The notes under the pieces were generated by a model that was given only the letters and a program-made list of their open reading frames with translations, did not search any database and was not told the origin of the DNA. Below are positions 26,542-36,254 of a stretch of DNA of 64,000 nucleotides, in pieces; position 1 is the stretch's first letter; the number at the start of each line of letters is the position of its first letter. Source of the DNA: an uncultured Verrucomicrobiota bacterium. GTDB taxonomy: Bacteria > Verrucomicrobiota > Verrucomicrobiia > Limisphaerales > UBA9464. The stretch spans positions 1-64,000 of the forward strand of contig CAIJLV010000217.1 in assembly GCA_903821635.1 (NCBI GenBank), written 5' to 3'. Both the position numbers and the translations under genes were made by a program.

Positions 26542-27729
26542 ATGAAGAAACTTCTGTTCAGCCTCCTCCTCGCAGGGGCCACGGCCATGGCGGCCGAGCC
26601 CAATGTCTTCAACGGTGTCTGGGTGATCGACACGGCCGAAATGAACGGCCAACCGATCGCAGCCGGTGACGTGCCGATGCTCGACTTGGAGTTGAAGGAT
26701 GGCGCCTACGTGTTTCGCGGTCCGGAAAATACGGCCAAGGGCAAAGTTACCGTGGACATGACCAAGACGCCCATCGTCATGGACGTCGAGGAGGTCGAAG
26801 GTCAAAATCCCGGTGCTAAGATTCCCGCCATTGCTGAACTGACAGCCACCGGTTTTCGCGCCGCCTACAGCTTTCAAGGCAGCCGTCCCAGTTCGTTCAA
26901 GACCAGTGATGGCGACGGCGTTTTCATCGCCAATTACAAACGCAAGCCGGGCACCGAACCCGCGGTCAAGCCGTTGCGCGCGTTGCTGTTACTCGGGGGG
27001 TGCTGCCACGACTACGCCAAGCAGAAGGACCTTTTGAAAGCCGGCCTCGAGGCCCGTGCCAATCTCCAGATCGACATCATCTATTCGCCGGACGGCAGCA
27101 CCAAGCCGCCGCTGGCCATCTACGGCAAACCCGACTACGCGCAGGGCTATGACGTGGTGATCCACGACGAATGTGCCGCCGACCAAAACAACGAAGAAGT
27201 TGTGAAAGGCGTGCTCCAGCCGCATCGCGATGGAATGCCGGGAGTGAACCTCCACTGCGCCATGCATTCCTACCGCATCGGCAACCCCAACGAAGCGGCG
27301 AAGCCGGGCACGCCCCATGGCTATTGGTTCGACTACCTCGGACTGCAATCCAGCGGCCACGGCCCGCAAAAGCCAATTACCGTCACCTACACGGAGCCCA
27401 CGCACCCGATCACCAAGGGATTGGGGAACTGGGTGACCATTAACGAAGAGCTCTACAACAACCTCATGGTTTGGGGTTCGGCCAAGCCGCTGGCTCGCGG
27501 CGTGCAAGGCGAGGGCAACCGCGTGGGCACCACTGATTCCGTGGTCGCTTGGACCCACGAATACGGCCCCAAGAAGGCGCGCGTTTTTTCGACCACCATT
27601 GGCCACAACAACGAAACCGTGGCCGATCCGCGTTACCTCGACCTCGTCACCCGCGGCCTACTGTGGTCCTGCGGCAAGCTGACGGAAGGTGGCCAGCCGA
27701 TGGTGGGCTTTGGGGTGGGTGGTAAATAA
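26542..27729 (+). CDS. ThuA domain-containing secreted protein
   Basis: This 395-residue protein has a signal peptide (1-18, ending AMAA). The N-terminal beta domain (about 20-130) is of the type found in TIGR03067-like proteins (NGVWVIDTAEMNGQPIAAGD). A ThuA-like domain (about 140-380), class I glutamine amidotransferase-like, contains LLLGGCCHDYAKQKDLLKAG and VIHDECAADQNNEEVVKGVL, then a trehalose-utilisation-type end with TTIGHNNETVADPRYLDLVT. ThuA domains are linked to sugar metabolism, but the reaction is not established. It lies downstream of the Gfo/Idh gene, a frequent pairing in this phylum, yet the terminator between them suggests separate transcripts. Confidence 0.88.
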   Translation: MKKLLFSLLLAGATAMAAEPNVFNGVWVIDTAEMNGQPIAAGDVPMLDLELKDGAYVFRGPENTAKGKVTVDMTKTPIVMDVEEVEGQNPGAKIPAIAELTATGFRAAYSFQGSRPSSFKTSDGDGVFIANYKRKPGTEPAVKPLRALLLLGGCCHDYAKQKDLLKAGLEARANLQIDIIYSPDGSTKPPLAIYGKPDYAQGYDVVIHDECAADQNNEEVVKGVLQPHRDGMPGVNLHCAMHSYRIGNPNEAAKPGTPHGYWFDYLGLQSSGHGPQKPITVTYTEPTHPITKGLGNWVTINEELYNNLMVWGSAKPLARGVQGEGNRVGTTDSVVAWTHEYGPKKARVFSTTIGHNNETVADPRYLDLVTRGLLWSCGKLTEGGQPMVGFGVGGK

Positions 27730-27751
27730 TCCAAGTTCGCCCGCCTGCCTG

Positions 27752-27782
27752 ACGCCATCGGCCGCTGCCGATGGCGTTTTTC
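27752..27782 (+). terminator. Intrinsic terminator after the ThuA gene
   Basis: Eleven-base perfect arms (ACGCCATCGGC and GCCGATGGCGT) flank a CGCT tetraloop and run into TTTTT. It lies 22 bases after the stop codon and separates this gene from the MacAB-like operon. Confidence 0.92.
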
Positions 27783-27875
27783 TTGAGCACTGACTTAGGC
27801 ACCGGTTTGGCGGGCTGATCCTCCCGGCTGCTTGACTTGAGAAGAGTGGGCCGCACGCTCGGGAGGAATTCGCGC

Positions 27876-29270
27876 ATGGAATCTTCCCCCCCAAACTCGG
27901 CTGAAACAAAAGCCCCTGCCGCCGGGTCATCGGGCCAGACAATGACCTCCGGCCCCAAGAAAAAGCGCAGCCTGAAGTGGCTGTGGGTAACCGCGGCCCT
28001 CCTCCTCGTCGCTGGGAGCGCGGGTGGATTCTGGGGCTACCAAAAATTCTCCAAGAAACCGCTGACGGTGCAGACTGAGAAGACCGCACGGCGCAACCTG
28101 ACGGAGTTGATCACGGCCACCGGCAAGGTTCAGCCGTTCCTGTCTGTGAAAATCAGCCCAGAGGTCTCCGGCGAAATTATCGAATTGCCGGTCAAGGAAG
28201 GTCAGGCCGTCAAAAAGGGCGACCTCTTGGTGCGGATCAAACCCGACTTCTACATCGCCAGCCGCAATTCCGCGGAAGCCAGCTTCAAATCGGCCGAGGC
28301 GGGGCGCACGACCGCCATCGCTCAGGCGGCCAAGGCCGAATCCGAGTTCAAACGGAATCAGGAGTTGTTCGAGAAGCGACTGGTCAGCGAGTCGATCTAC
28401 GATGAGTTCCGCACCGCCTTCGATGTGGCTCGTTCGCAGGCGAATGCCGCCAGCCACCAAATTGAAATGGCCCGGCAGTCACTGAAAAAAGCCGAGGAAG
28501 ATCTGCTCAAATGCACCATTTACAGCCCGGTGGACGGAACGATCAGCAAGCTCATCTCCGAGAAAGGCGAACGCGTGGTGGGCACCGGCATGATGGCCGG
28601 CACTGAGATCATGACCGTGGCTGACCTTAACGAAATGGAGGCGCGCGTCGAAGTGGGCGAAGTGGATGTCGTGTTGGTCCAACTCGGGCAGCGCACCCGG
28701 TTGGAAGTGGATTCGTTCCGCGACCGCAAGTTCACCGGCTTCGTTACCCAGATTGCCAATTCCGCCAAGACCACTGGCCTCAATAGCCAGCAGGAGGCCA
28801 CCAAGTTTGAGGTGCGCATTCGGATTGCCGACAAGGATCGGTTTTTGCCCGGCATGAGTGTGACGGCTGAAATCGAGACGCGGTATCGCACGAACGTGCT
28901 GACGGTGCCGATCCAGTCGGTCACCACCCGACTCCCCAAAGGGGCCAAACCGGACGCGCAGAAGCCGGCGGTGACCAAGGCCGAGGACAAGGAGCTGGAA
29001 CAAGAATTCGCCGACCTGACCCAGAAGAAAGACAAGTCCGGTCCGAAGCCGATTGATGTCGTTTTCACCGTGGCCGGTGACAAGGCGAAGTCGGTCCCGG
29101 TAAAGCGTGGACTCAGCGACGAATCGTATTACGAGATCTTGGAGGGGTTGACCGAAGGCCAAGAGATCGTCACGGGCAGCTACAAGGCCATCGCGCGCGA
29201 GTTGGAGGACGAAAAGCTGGCCCAGGTGGACAACACCAAGAAGGACGCGAAACCGGAGGAGAAAAAGTAG
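27876..29270 (+). CDS. MacA/HlyD-type periplasmic adaptor of an ABC exporter
   Basis: This 464-residue membrane-fusion protein has one inner-membrane helix at about 37-55. Lipoyl-type halves flank a long coiled-coil hairpin (about 125-220), starting with KISPEVSGEIIELPVKEGQA and closing with CTIYSPVDGTISKLISEKGE. The beta-barrel and membrane-proximal domains follow, and the tail is Lys/Glu-rich. It bridges an inner-membrane exporter to an outer-membrane channel. A GGGAGGA ribosome site at 27861-27867 supports the ATG at 27876. The ATPase and two permease genes follow. No TolC homologue is nearby. Confidence 0.9.
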   Translation: MESSPPNSAETKAPAAGSSGQTMTSGPKKKRSLKWLWVTAALLLVAGSAGGFWGYQKFSKKPLTVQTEKTARRNLTELITATGKVQPFLSVKISPEVSGEIIELPVKEGQAVKKGDLLVRIKPDFYIASRNSAEASFKSAEAGRTTAIAQAAKAESEFKRNQELFEKRLVSESIYDEFRTAFDVARSQANAASHQIEMARQSLKKAEEDLLKCTIYSPVDGTISKLISEKGERVVGTGMMAGTEIMTVADLNEMEARVEVGEVDVVLVQLGQRTRLEVDSFRDRKFTGFVTQIANSAKTTGLNSQQEATKFEVRIRIADKDRFLPGMSVTAEIETRYRTNVLTVPIQSVTTRLPKGAKPDAQKPAVTKAEDKELEQEFADLTQKKDKSGPKPIDVVFTVAGDKAKSVPVKRGLSDESYYEILEGLTEGQEIVTGSYKAIARELEDEKLAQVDNTKKDAKPEEKK

Positions 29271-29315
29271 CCGGCTCGGAGTTGGTCATTGGCCCTTGAA
29301 AATTGCCGCTGCCGC

Positions 29316-30056
<741 letters not shown>

Positions 30057-30072
30057 CTCTCACGTCGCTAGC

Positions 30073-30282
30073 ATGAGCATCCTCAAAGGAGCGATCGGCA
30101 TTGTTTTCGGAACATGGCTTCTTCTTGGTCTGTTTGTTTCTCCTGTGCTGTGGGTGTGCAGCGCGGGAGCTAAGCCCGAGAATCGTTTGAAGTGGATCAT
30201 TGCTGGCTTTGCAAACTTGATAGCTTGGGGTGTGGCAATTGTCTTGTCTCGGGTCCACTGGGTGCAATCGGGGCGCATATGA
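30073..30282 (+). CDS. Small two-helix membrane protein inside the exporter operon
   Basis: This 69-residue protein is predicted to have two membrane helices (about 6-29 and 41-61) joined by a short polar loop (AGAKPENRLK). It lies 16 bases after the ATPase gene, and its stop overlaps the first permease start (ATGA), which suggests coupled translation. By hand count its GC content is about 52%, clearly lower than its neighbours. No clear ribosome site precedes the ATG. No family is recognised. It could be a small regulator or subunit of the exporter, a recent insertion, or a non-coding linker that happens to be open. The overlap and hydrophobic pattern favour a real gene. Confidence 0.55.
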   Translation: MSILKGAIGIVFGTWLLLGLFVSPVLWVCSAGAKPENRLKWIIAGFANLIAWGVAIVLSRVHWVQSGRI

Positions 30283-31505
30283 CCCTCCTTTCCGAGTTCA
30301 AAGAGTCCGTGATCATCGCTTGGGCCGCGCTCCGGGCGAACAAGCTGCGCGCCGGTCTGACGACGCTTGGCATCGTCATCGGCATCGTCTCGGTGACGCT
30401 CATGGGCACGGCCATCACGGGCCTGAACGCCGCCTTCAAGAAGAGCCTCGCTGGCATTAGCGCCGACACATTGTTCATCCAGCGCTTCTCGTGGATGACC
30501 GGTGAAACGGAGTGGCGACTGTCGCGAAATCGTCGGGAAATCACGCTACAGAACGCTCGCGATGTGGAGCGTCTGGCCACGCTGGCGGCGGCGGTCGCCG
30601 TGGAATCCCAGGGCAACGGCACGGTCTCGGTCGGTCGTAAGCAGGCGCGCGGCGTCTGGGTCGAAGGCAACGACGAAAACAGCTTGCTCGTGCGCGGACT
30701 TTCCTTGTCGTCCGGGCGCTGGCTCACGGAGTCGGATGTGCAGTCTGGCCGGCCGGTCTGCGTGCTGGGTAGCTACTTGGCGGAGCGCTTCTTCCCCTAC
30801 GGCGGCGCGGTCGGCAGCAAGGTGAAGCTGAACGACATGAATCTGGAGGTCATCGGCGTGATGGAGAAGCAGGGCTCGTTCTTCACCGGCTTCAATCTCG
30901 ATAATCAGATCGTCCTCCCGATCACCCGTTTCACCCGCGATTTCAGCCGGTGGCCCGACTTCACGATCCAGGTGAAGGTTCGGGACTTGAGTCAGATGGA
31001 GGACGCCAAGGAGGAACTCCGCGGCATCATGCGCAAGTTGCGCCGCGTGCCGCCGGATAAGGCCGACGACTTTGCCATCAACCAGCAGGATGCGCTGATC
31101 AATTTTTTCAACGCCGTGGGTGGTTCCATTGCCGCCGTCGGGCTGTTCATTAGCGGCCTGTCGCTGTTCGTCGGCGGCATTGGCATCATGAACATCATGT
31201 TTGTGAGCGTCGCCGAGCGGACGAAGGAAATCGGTATCCGCAAAGCCATTGGCGCCAAACGCCGGACCATCCTGGTGCAGTTTCTGGTCGAGGCCGCGAC
31301 GATCACGCTCGGTGCCGGCATTCTGGGGCTCCTCATTGCGTGGCCCTTAACGCTGGTGGTGGACAAGTTCTTGGCTGCCTCCATGCCGTGGTGGCTGGTC
31401 GGGGTAGCGTTGGTGGTGTCCGTGCTGACTGGCGTCGTGAGTGGTTTCCTGCCGGCTTGGCGGGCCGCCCGGATGAATCCGGTGGATGCCCTGAGGGCAG
31501 ATTAA
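30279..31505 (+). CDS. MacB-type ABC transporter permease 1
   Basis: This 408-residue permease has the MacB topology: one N-terminal helix (LTTLGIVIGIVSVTLMGTAI, about 25-45), a large MacB_PCD periplasmic domain (about 50-270) and a C-terminal FtsX domain with three helices. The FtsX signature SVAERTKEIGIRKAIGAKRR is at about 308-327. It ends with the typical PAWRAARMNPVDALRAD. The ATG at 30279 overlaps the stop of the small membrane ORF. A second, related permease follows 12 bases later, so the exporter may be a heterodimer. Confidence 0.93.
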   Translation: MTLLSEFKESVIIAWAALRANKLRAGLTTLGIVIGIVSVTLMGTAITGLNAAFKKSLAGISADTLFIQRFSWMTGETEWRLSRNRREITLQNARDVERLATLAAAVAVESQGNGTVSVGRKQARGVWVEGNDENSLLVRGLSLSSGRWLTESDVQSGRPVCVLGSYLAERFFPYGGAVGSKVKLNDMNLEVIGVMEKQGSFFTGFNLDNQIVLPITRFTRDFSRWPDFTIQVKVRDLSQMEDAKEELRGIMRKLRRVPPDKADDFAINQQDALINFFNAVGGSIAAVGLFISGLSLFVGGIGIMNIMFVSVAERTKEIGIRKAIGAKRRTILVQFLVEAATITLGAGILGLLIAWPLTLVVDKFLAASMPWWLVGVALVVSVLTGVVSGFLPAWRAARMNPVDALRAD

Positions 31506-31517
31506 AAGGGGCTCAAC

Positions 31518-32771
<1,254 letters not shown>

Positions 32772-32781
32772 TTCGGTTTCG

Positions 32782-33168
32782 ATGACGGATCCTCACGCAG
32801 CGGTGGCCCTGCAGCGCAAATTAGACCGGCTATTTGCCGGCTTTCGCGACTGGTGCGTGCTCTGGGGGTTGGCCCGGCTCGCCCGCGACACCACGATCGA
32901 ATTCACCGGTTCCCTGAATGACGCCCTCGGACAATGTGACCTGCGCGCCGGCCGGATTACACTCAACGCCGTGCTGCTGCATTCCGCCAACGAAGGCCTG
33001 CTTCACGAGACGCTTTGCCACGAAGCCGCCCACCTTGTCGCGCATGTGCGCTATGGCGTCGGGATTGCCGAACACGGCCCGGAGTGGCAGCAATTCATGC
33101 GGCGAGCCGGCTTCCCGCCGCGTGCCGTCATTCCGCGGAGCCGGGTTACCGGTCTGGACCGAGACTGA
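32782..33168 (+). CDS. SprT-like zinc metallopeptidase-fold protein
   Basis: This 128-residue protein has the SprT-like core: ETLCHEAAHLVAHVRYG with the HEAAH (HExxH) zinc site at about 80-84, followed by EHGPEWQQFMRRAGFPP, where the third His ligand is expected. E. coli SprT is longer and has a C-terminal zinc ribbon, which is absent here. SprT/Spartan proteins are thought to cut DNA-crosslinked proteins. Activity here is inferred only from the motif. The ATG at 32782 starts 10 bases after the permease stop. Confidence 0.8.
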   Translation: MTDPHAAVALQRKLDRLFAGFRDWCVLWGLARLARDTTIEFTGSLNDALGQCDLRAGRITLNAVLLHSANEGLLHETLCHEAAHLVAHVRYGVGIAEHGPEWQQFMRRAGFPPRAVIPRSRVTGLDRD

Positions 33169-33296
33169 ACCGCCGGTTGCTTCGGGGCGGCCTCCGTGCA
33201 TGCTGCGCTTGGCCGGTGAGCAAAACCCGCAACCGGCCCCTCCTCAAATGCCCGGACTCAGCGCCGTTCCACCGTGCGTCCGGGCCAGTCTCCCTT

Positions 33297-34211
33297 ATGA
33301 AGACCGGATATCTGATCGACATGGACGGCGTGATCTACCGTGAAAACCAACTCATCGCCGGGGCAACGGAGTTTGTTTCGGCACTACTGGCCACGGGCAC
33401 ACCCTTCCTGTTTCTCACCAATAATTCCGCCCCCACGGCGGAAGATCTCGCGGTCCGCCTCCGTCACTTGGGCGTGCAAGGACTCGCTGGCCGCCATTTC
33501 TACACGTCGGCGATGAACACCGCCGACTTTCTGAGTGAGACCCACCCCAACTGCACGGTGTTCGTCGTCGGGGAAGGCGGTTTGGTCGCGGCGCTCCACG
33601 AGCACAAGATCGCGAATGACGCCATCCAACCTGACTACGTGGTCGTCGGCGAAGGCGCGGCCACCACGGACAAACTCGCCAAGGCGCATGAACTGATTGA
33701 AAAAGGCGCTCGGCTGCTGGCTACGAATCCCGACAATTGGTGCCCGGTCTCCAGTCAGAAAACCCGTCCTGGGGCCGGGGCGCTGGCCGCGTTCCTCGAA
33801 TCCAGCACCGGCCGCCGCGCCTACTATCTGGGCAAACCCAACGGCTATATGTTTCAGCGGGCGCGCAAAAAGCTCGCTGAATCGGCCCGGGCCACGGTTG
33901 AGCAGGTCGTCATGATCGGCGACACGATGGAAACCGACATTCGCGGCGCTGTGGAATCGGGCCTGCTCGGTTACCTAGTCCTCACCGGCTCCACCAAGTT
34001 AGAAGATGTCGGTGACTACGTTTACCAACCCACGCGGATTCTACAGAGCGTTGCCGAGCTCACCCCCGAAGTCATTTCGGGAAAAATCGGTGATGGCGGA
34101 GTGCACGTGGGCCAAACCGGGCGCAGTTCCGGGTCGCGGCACGGGCAACGTCACCAGACGGATGTCTTGGCCTTGCACAAGCCCCGGCCGCGTCCTGCTA
34201 TGACCAAGTAG
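33297..34211 (+). CDS. HAD-IIA family phosphatase (NagD-like)
   Basis: This 304-residue protein has HAD motif I as DMDGVIY (about 7-13), motif II with FLFLTNNSAPT, motif III Lys near LGKPNGYMF and motif IV GDTMETDIRGAVESG. The cap between motifs II and III marks the HAD-IIA group, which removes phosphate from small metabolites such as sugar phosphates or nucleotides. I chose the ATG at 33297. A longer in-frame start would add over 90 residues without similarity. The last 30 residues are a basic, low-complexity tail not usual for the family. Confidence 0.92.
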   Translation: MKTGYLIDMDGVIYRENQLIAGATEFVSALLATGTPFLFLTNNSAPTAEDLAVRLRHLGVQGLAGRHFYTSAMNTADFLSETHPNCTVFVVGEGGLVAALHEHKIANDAIQPDYVVVGEGAATTDKLAKAHELIEKGARLLATNPDNWCPVSSQKTRPGAGALAAFLESSTGRRAYYLGKPNGYMFQRARKKLAESARATVEQVVMIGDTMETDIRGAVESGLLGYLVLTGSTKLEDVGDYVYQPTRILQSVAELTPEVISGKIGDGGVHVGQTGRSSGSRHGQRHQTDVLALHKPRPRPAMTK

Positions 34212-34284
34212 GGAGGCTCTCCGGGGGCTCGAGCGGGGCTGGGTGGGCATGCAATCTGCCGCTCAGGGCTCAAGGGAATCACTA

Positions 34285-34324
34285 AATTAGCCGATGGCCG
34301 GGAAGGCCGGCTTCCCGGCTAATT
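34285..34324. promoter_or_regulatory. Imperfect 40-base palindrome before the metalloprotease gene
   Basis: The inner arms are GCCGGGAAG and CTTCCCGGC (perfect, 5-base loop), and the outer arms are AATTA and TAATT, with a bulge on the left. Similar short sequences (TCACTAAATT and TCACTAATTT) flank it. It ends 18 bases before the ATG of the metalloprotease gene and has no T-run. It could be an operator, a 5' UTR hairpin or the terminator of the preceding gene. Confidence 0.5.
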
Positions 34325-34342
34325 GGGTTCACTAATTTTCCT

Positions 34343-35332
34343 ATGAAGCTCATTTCCTTGGCACTTCTGACCGCGACAGTGGGCACTTGGCCGGTGGCGC
34401 AAGCCGGGCTGATCTTCCAGTTCGACTACAGCTACGACGCTAATAACTTTTTCTCCGCGGCCCAAAAGAGCGCCTTGGAGTCAGCCGCTTCGTATTTGGA
34501 GACGCGCATTGAGGATAACTTATTGGCGATTCCCGCCACTGCTTCGAGCGGTCAAACATGGAAGCCGGTTTATCGGAACCCGGCGACCGGAGTGCTGGTG
34601 GACTATGCCAACATGGCGGCCATTTCAGTCCCCGCGCAGACGCTGTTGATCTATGTCGGCAGTCGCTCGATTGGCGGCGGCACCCTGGCGCAGGCGACGT
34701 CCGCGACCTCGGTGACCGCGCTTCAGGGGCCCAGCGGCGATCCTTGGCGAACCACCGTATTGGGACGAGGGCAGACGGGCGTGGATATTTATCCGACGGT
34801 CGCCCCCAACACGAGCACCGACTTTGGGCCATGGGGCGGTTCCATTGCCTTCGATGCCAGCTCCAGTTGGTATTTCGATGCGGATGTCAGCACCACCGAG
34901 GTGCCAAGCGGCCAATTCGATTTTTTCTCCGTCGCAGTGCATGAACTGGGGCATCTCTTGGGCATCGGCCTCGCCAGCTCTTGGACCCGCCAAGTTTCGG
35001 GCACGACCTTCACTGGCGCCGCCTCAGTTGCCGCCAATGGGGGCGTTGCCCCGCCGCTGCAGACTGACGGGGGACACTGGGCCAGCAACACCGCCAGCGA
35101 ACTGCCCAACTCCATCACCCCGCAGGAAGCGGCCTTGGATCCGGACATCACCGCGGGCACGCGCAAATGGTTTACGGATCTCGATTGGGCGGCGCTGGAG
35201 GACATCGGCTGGCAAGTGACGCCCGTGCCAGAACCGGCCGAGGTCACCCTCTTTGCCGGAGTGGGCTTGGGTGTCTTTGGCTGGATTCGTCGGCGTCGGC
35301 AGGCGGCCGCCCGGGCCGTCCGGACGAAATAA
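34343..35332 (+). CDS. PEP-CTERM metalloprotease (NF038122-like)
   Basis: This 329-residue exported protein has a signal peptide (1-21, ending AQAG). The body begins with FQFDYSYDANNFFSAAQKSA and contains the zinc site VAVHELGHLLGIG (HExxHxxxxG pattern, about 202-212), as in matrixin/metzincin-like proteases. The C-terminus carries VPEPAE, a hydrophobic helix and RRRRQAAAR, a PEP-CTERM sorting signal. It is the second PEP-CTERM protein in the window. The third zinc ligand is not certain: the usual downstream His/Asp is not in the standard spacing. Likely a cell-surface protease. Confidence 0.85.
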   Translation: MKLISLALLTATVGTWPVAQAGLIFQFDYSYDANNFFSAAQKSALESAASYLETRIEDNLLAIPATASSGQTWKPVYRNPATGVLVDYANMAAISVPAQTLLIYVGSRSIGGGTLAQATSATSVTALQGPSGDPWRTTVLGRGQTGVDIYPTVAPNTSTDFGPWGGSIAFDASSSWYFDADVSTTEVPSGQFDFFSVAVHELGHLLGIGLASSWTRQVSGTTFTGAASVAANGGVAPPLQTDGGHWASNTASELPNSITPQEAALDPDITAGTRKWFTDLDWAALEDIGWQVTPVPEPAEVTLFAGVGLGVFGWIRRRRQAAARAVRTK

Positions 35333-35621
35333 TTTCGGGGCGGTTAGCGTTGGGCCGCGGCTCGGAGGCCTCCCGACTCAGGAAGCCCACACGCGCGCCT
35401 TTGGCATGCGCCCGAGGTCCGTCCGTAGCCCTCGGGCTGAGGACTTTCCCGCGCGAAAAGTTCGAGCGAACCGGCCTGGCATGCCCGTTTCGACCGCGCG
35501 TAGCGGTAGCTGGGCAAACTTACGCCCACGAAGCCGAGCCGCTGGGCTACGTTGGGCTTCCGCCGCGGTGAGGGCGCGCTGTTTCCAGCGCAAGCTGGAT
35601 CCCCAGCGGCGGTGGGCGATT
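35333..35621. other. Gene-free interval with hairpins
   Basis: In this 289-base gap between convergent genes I see no convincing gene. It contains a hairpin at 35410-35437 with 8-base arms (GCCCGAGG and CCTCGGGC) and a 12-base loop, followed by a second short GC-rich inverted segment near 35443-35463. The composition looks like a degenerate intergenic repeat, but no second copy was found in the window. Confidence 0.4.
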
Positions 35622-36134
35622 TCACCACTCCGGCTGCGATTGCGGGCGGCCCGGGGAGCTACCTTCCACGCACGTAAGTTGGTTTTTCTGGGCCCAGTGG
35701 AGTGCAAAATCTACCAGCGCTCGGTGCCGATATTCCGACCACGCGTCGCGCAGGCCGTAGTGGGTGAGTGCGGCCTTGAATTGCCGGAAGGCGCCCCGAG
35801 CCTTGGTTGCTTGGGCGAGTTCAAAGGCCACGGTGCGGTCTGCTAGGGCGGAGATGAACCCTTGCATGGCGGTATATTCGGGAAAATCGGCGGGCTTGGG
35901 GGCAGGAATGAAGCGCTTGCCCTGATCCGCCACGATGGCGCGGGCTTGTTCCAATGGCAGGTTGGAGCTGTCGCCCAATTCTTCACCTTCAAGCCGCTGT
36001 GATTTCGCGGCCCTGACCAAGACCGCATCCATGATGATCACCCGACCAGTTTGGCGGTTGATGTAAGCGGCGTGCTCGGCGGTCCGGAGCTTCAGAGTGT
36101 CAACGAGGTCTTTGAGTTTGACGGGCGGATTCAT
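35622..36134 (-). CDS. UPF0158-like protein
   Basis: This 170-residue cytoplasmic protein begins KLKDLVDTLKLRTAEHAAYI and then NRQTGRVIIMDAV, similar to the UPF0158 opening with a helix and a short strand pair naming the conversion of a residue pattern (YxNxxTGxV). The middle has FPEYTAMQGFISALADRTVA, followed by a helix with FELAQATKARGAFRQFKAAL and the end FALHWAQKNQL. Function of the family is unknown. It lies 120 bases downstream of the CRTAC1 gene on the same strand. Confidence 0.65.
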   Translation of the reverse strand: MNPPVKLKDLVDTLKLRTAEHAAYINRQTGRVIIMDAVLVRAAKSQRLEGEELGDSSNLPLEQARAIVADQGKRFIPAPKPADFPEYTAMQGFISALADRTVAFELAQATKARGAFRQFKAALTHYGLRDAWSEYRHRALVDFALHWAQKNQLTCVEGSSPGRPQSQPEW

Positions 36135-36254
36135 GCGCGAGCGGAACAGAGGGTAACAATAACGGGGCGGTCGGCCGGAACCGCCCGCCCAGCGAACCCT
36201 AAGCCGGCCCGGGGGCGGTCGGCGAGTTCAGAGTCAAACGGGCCAGATTCCGGT

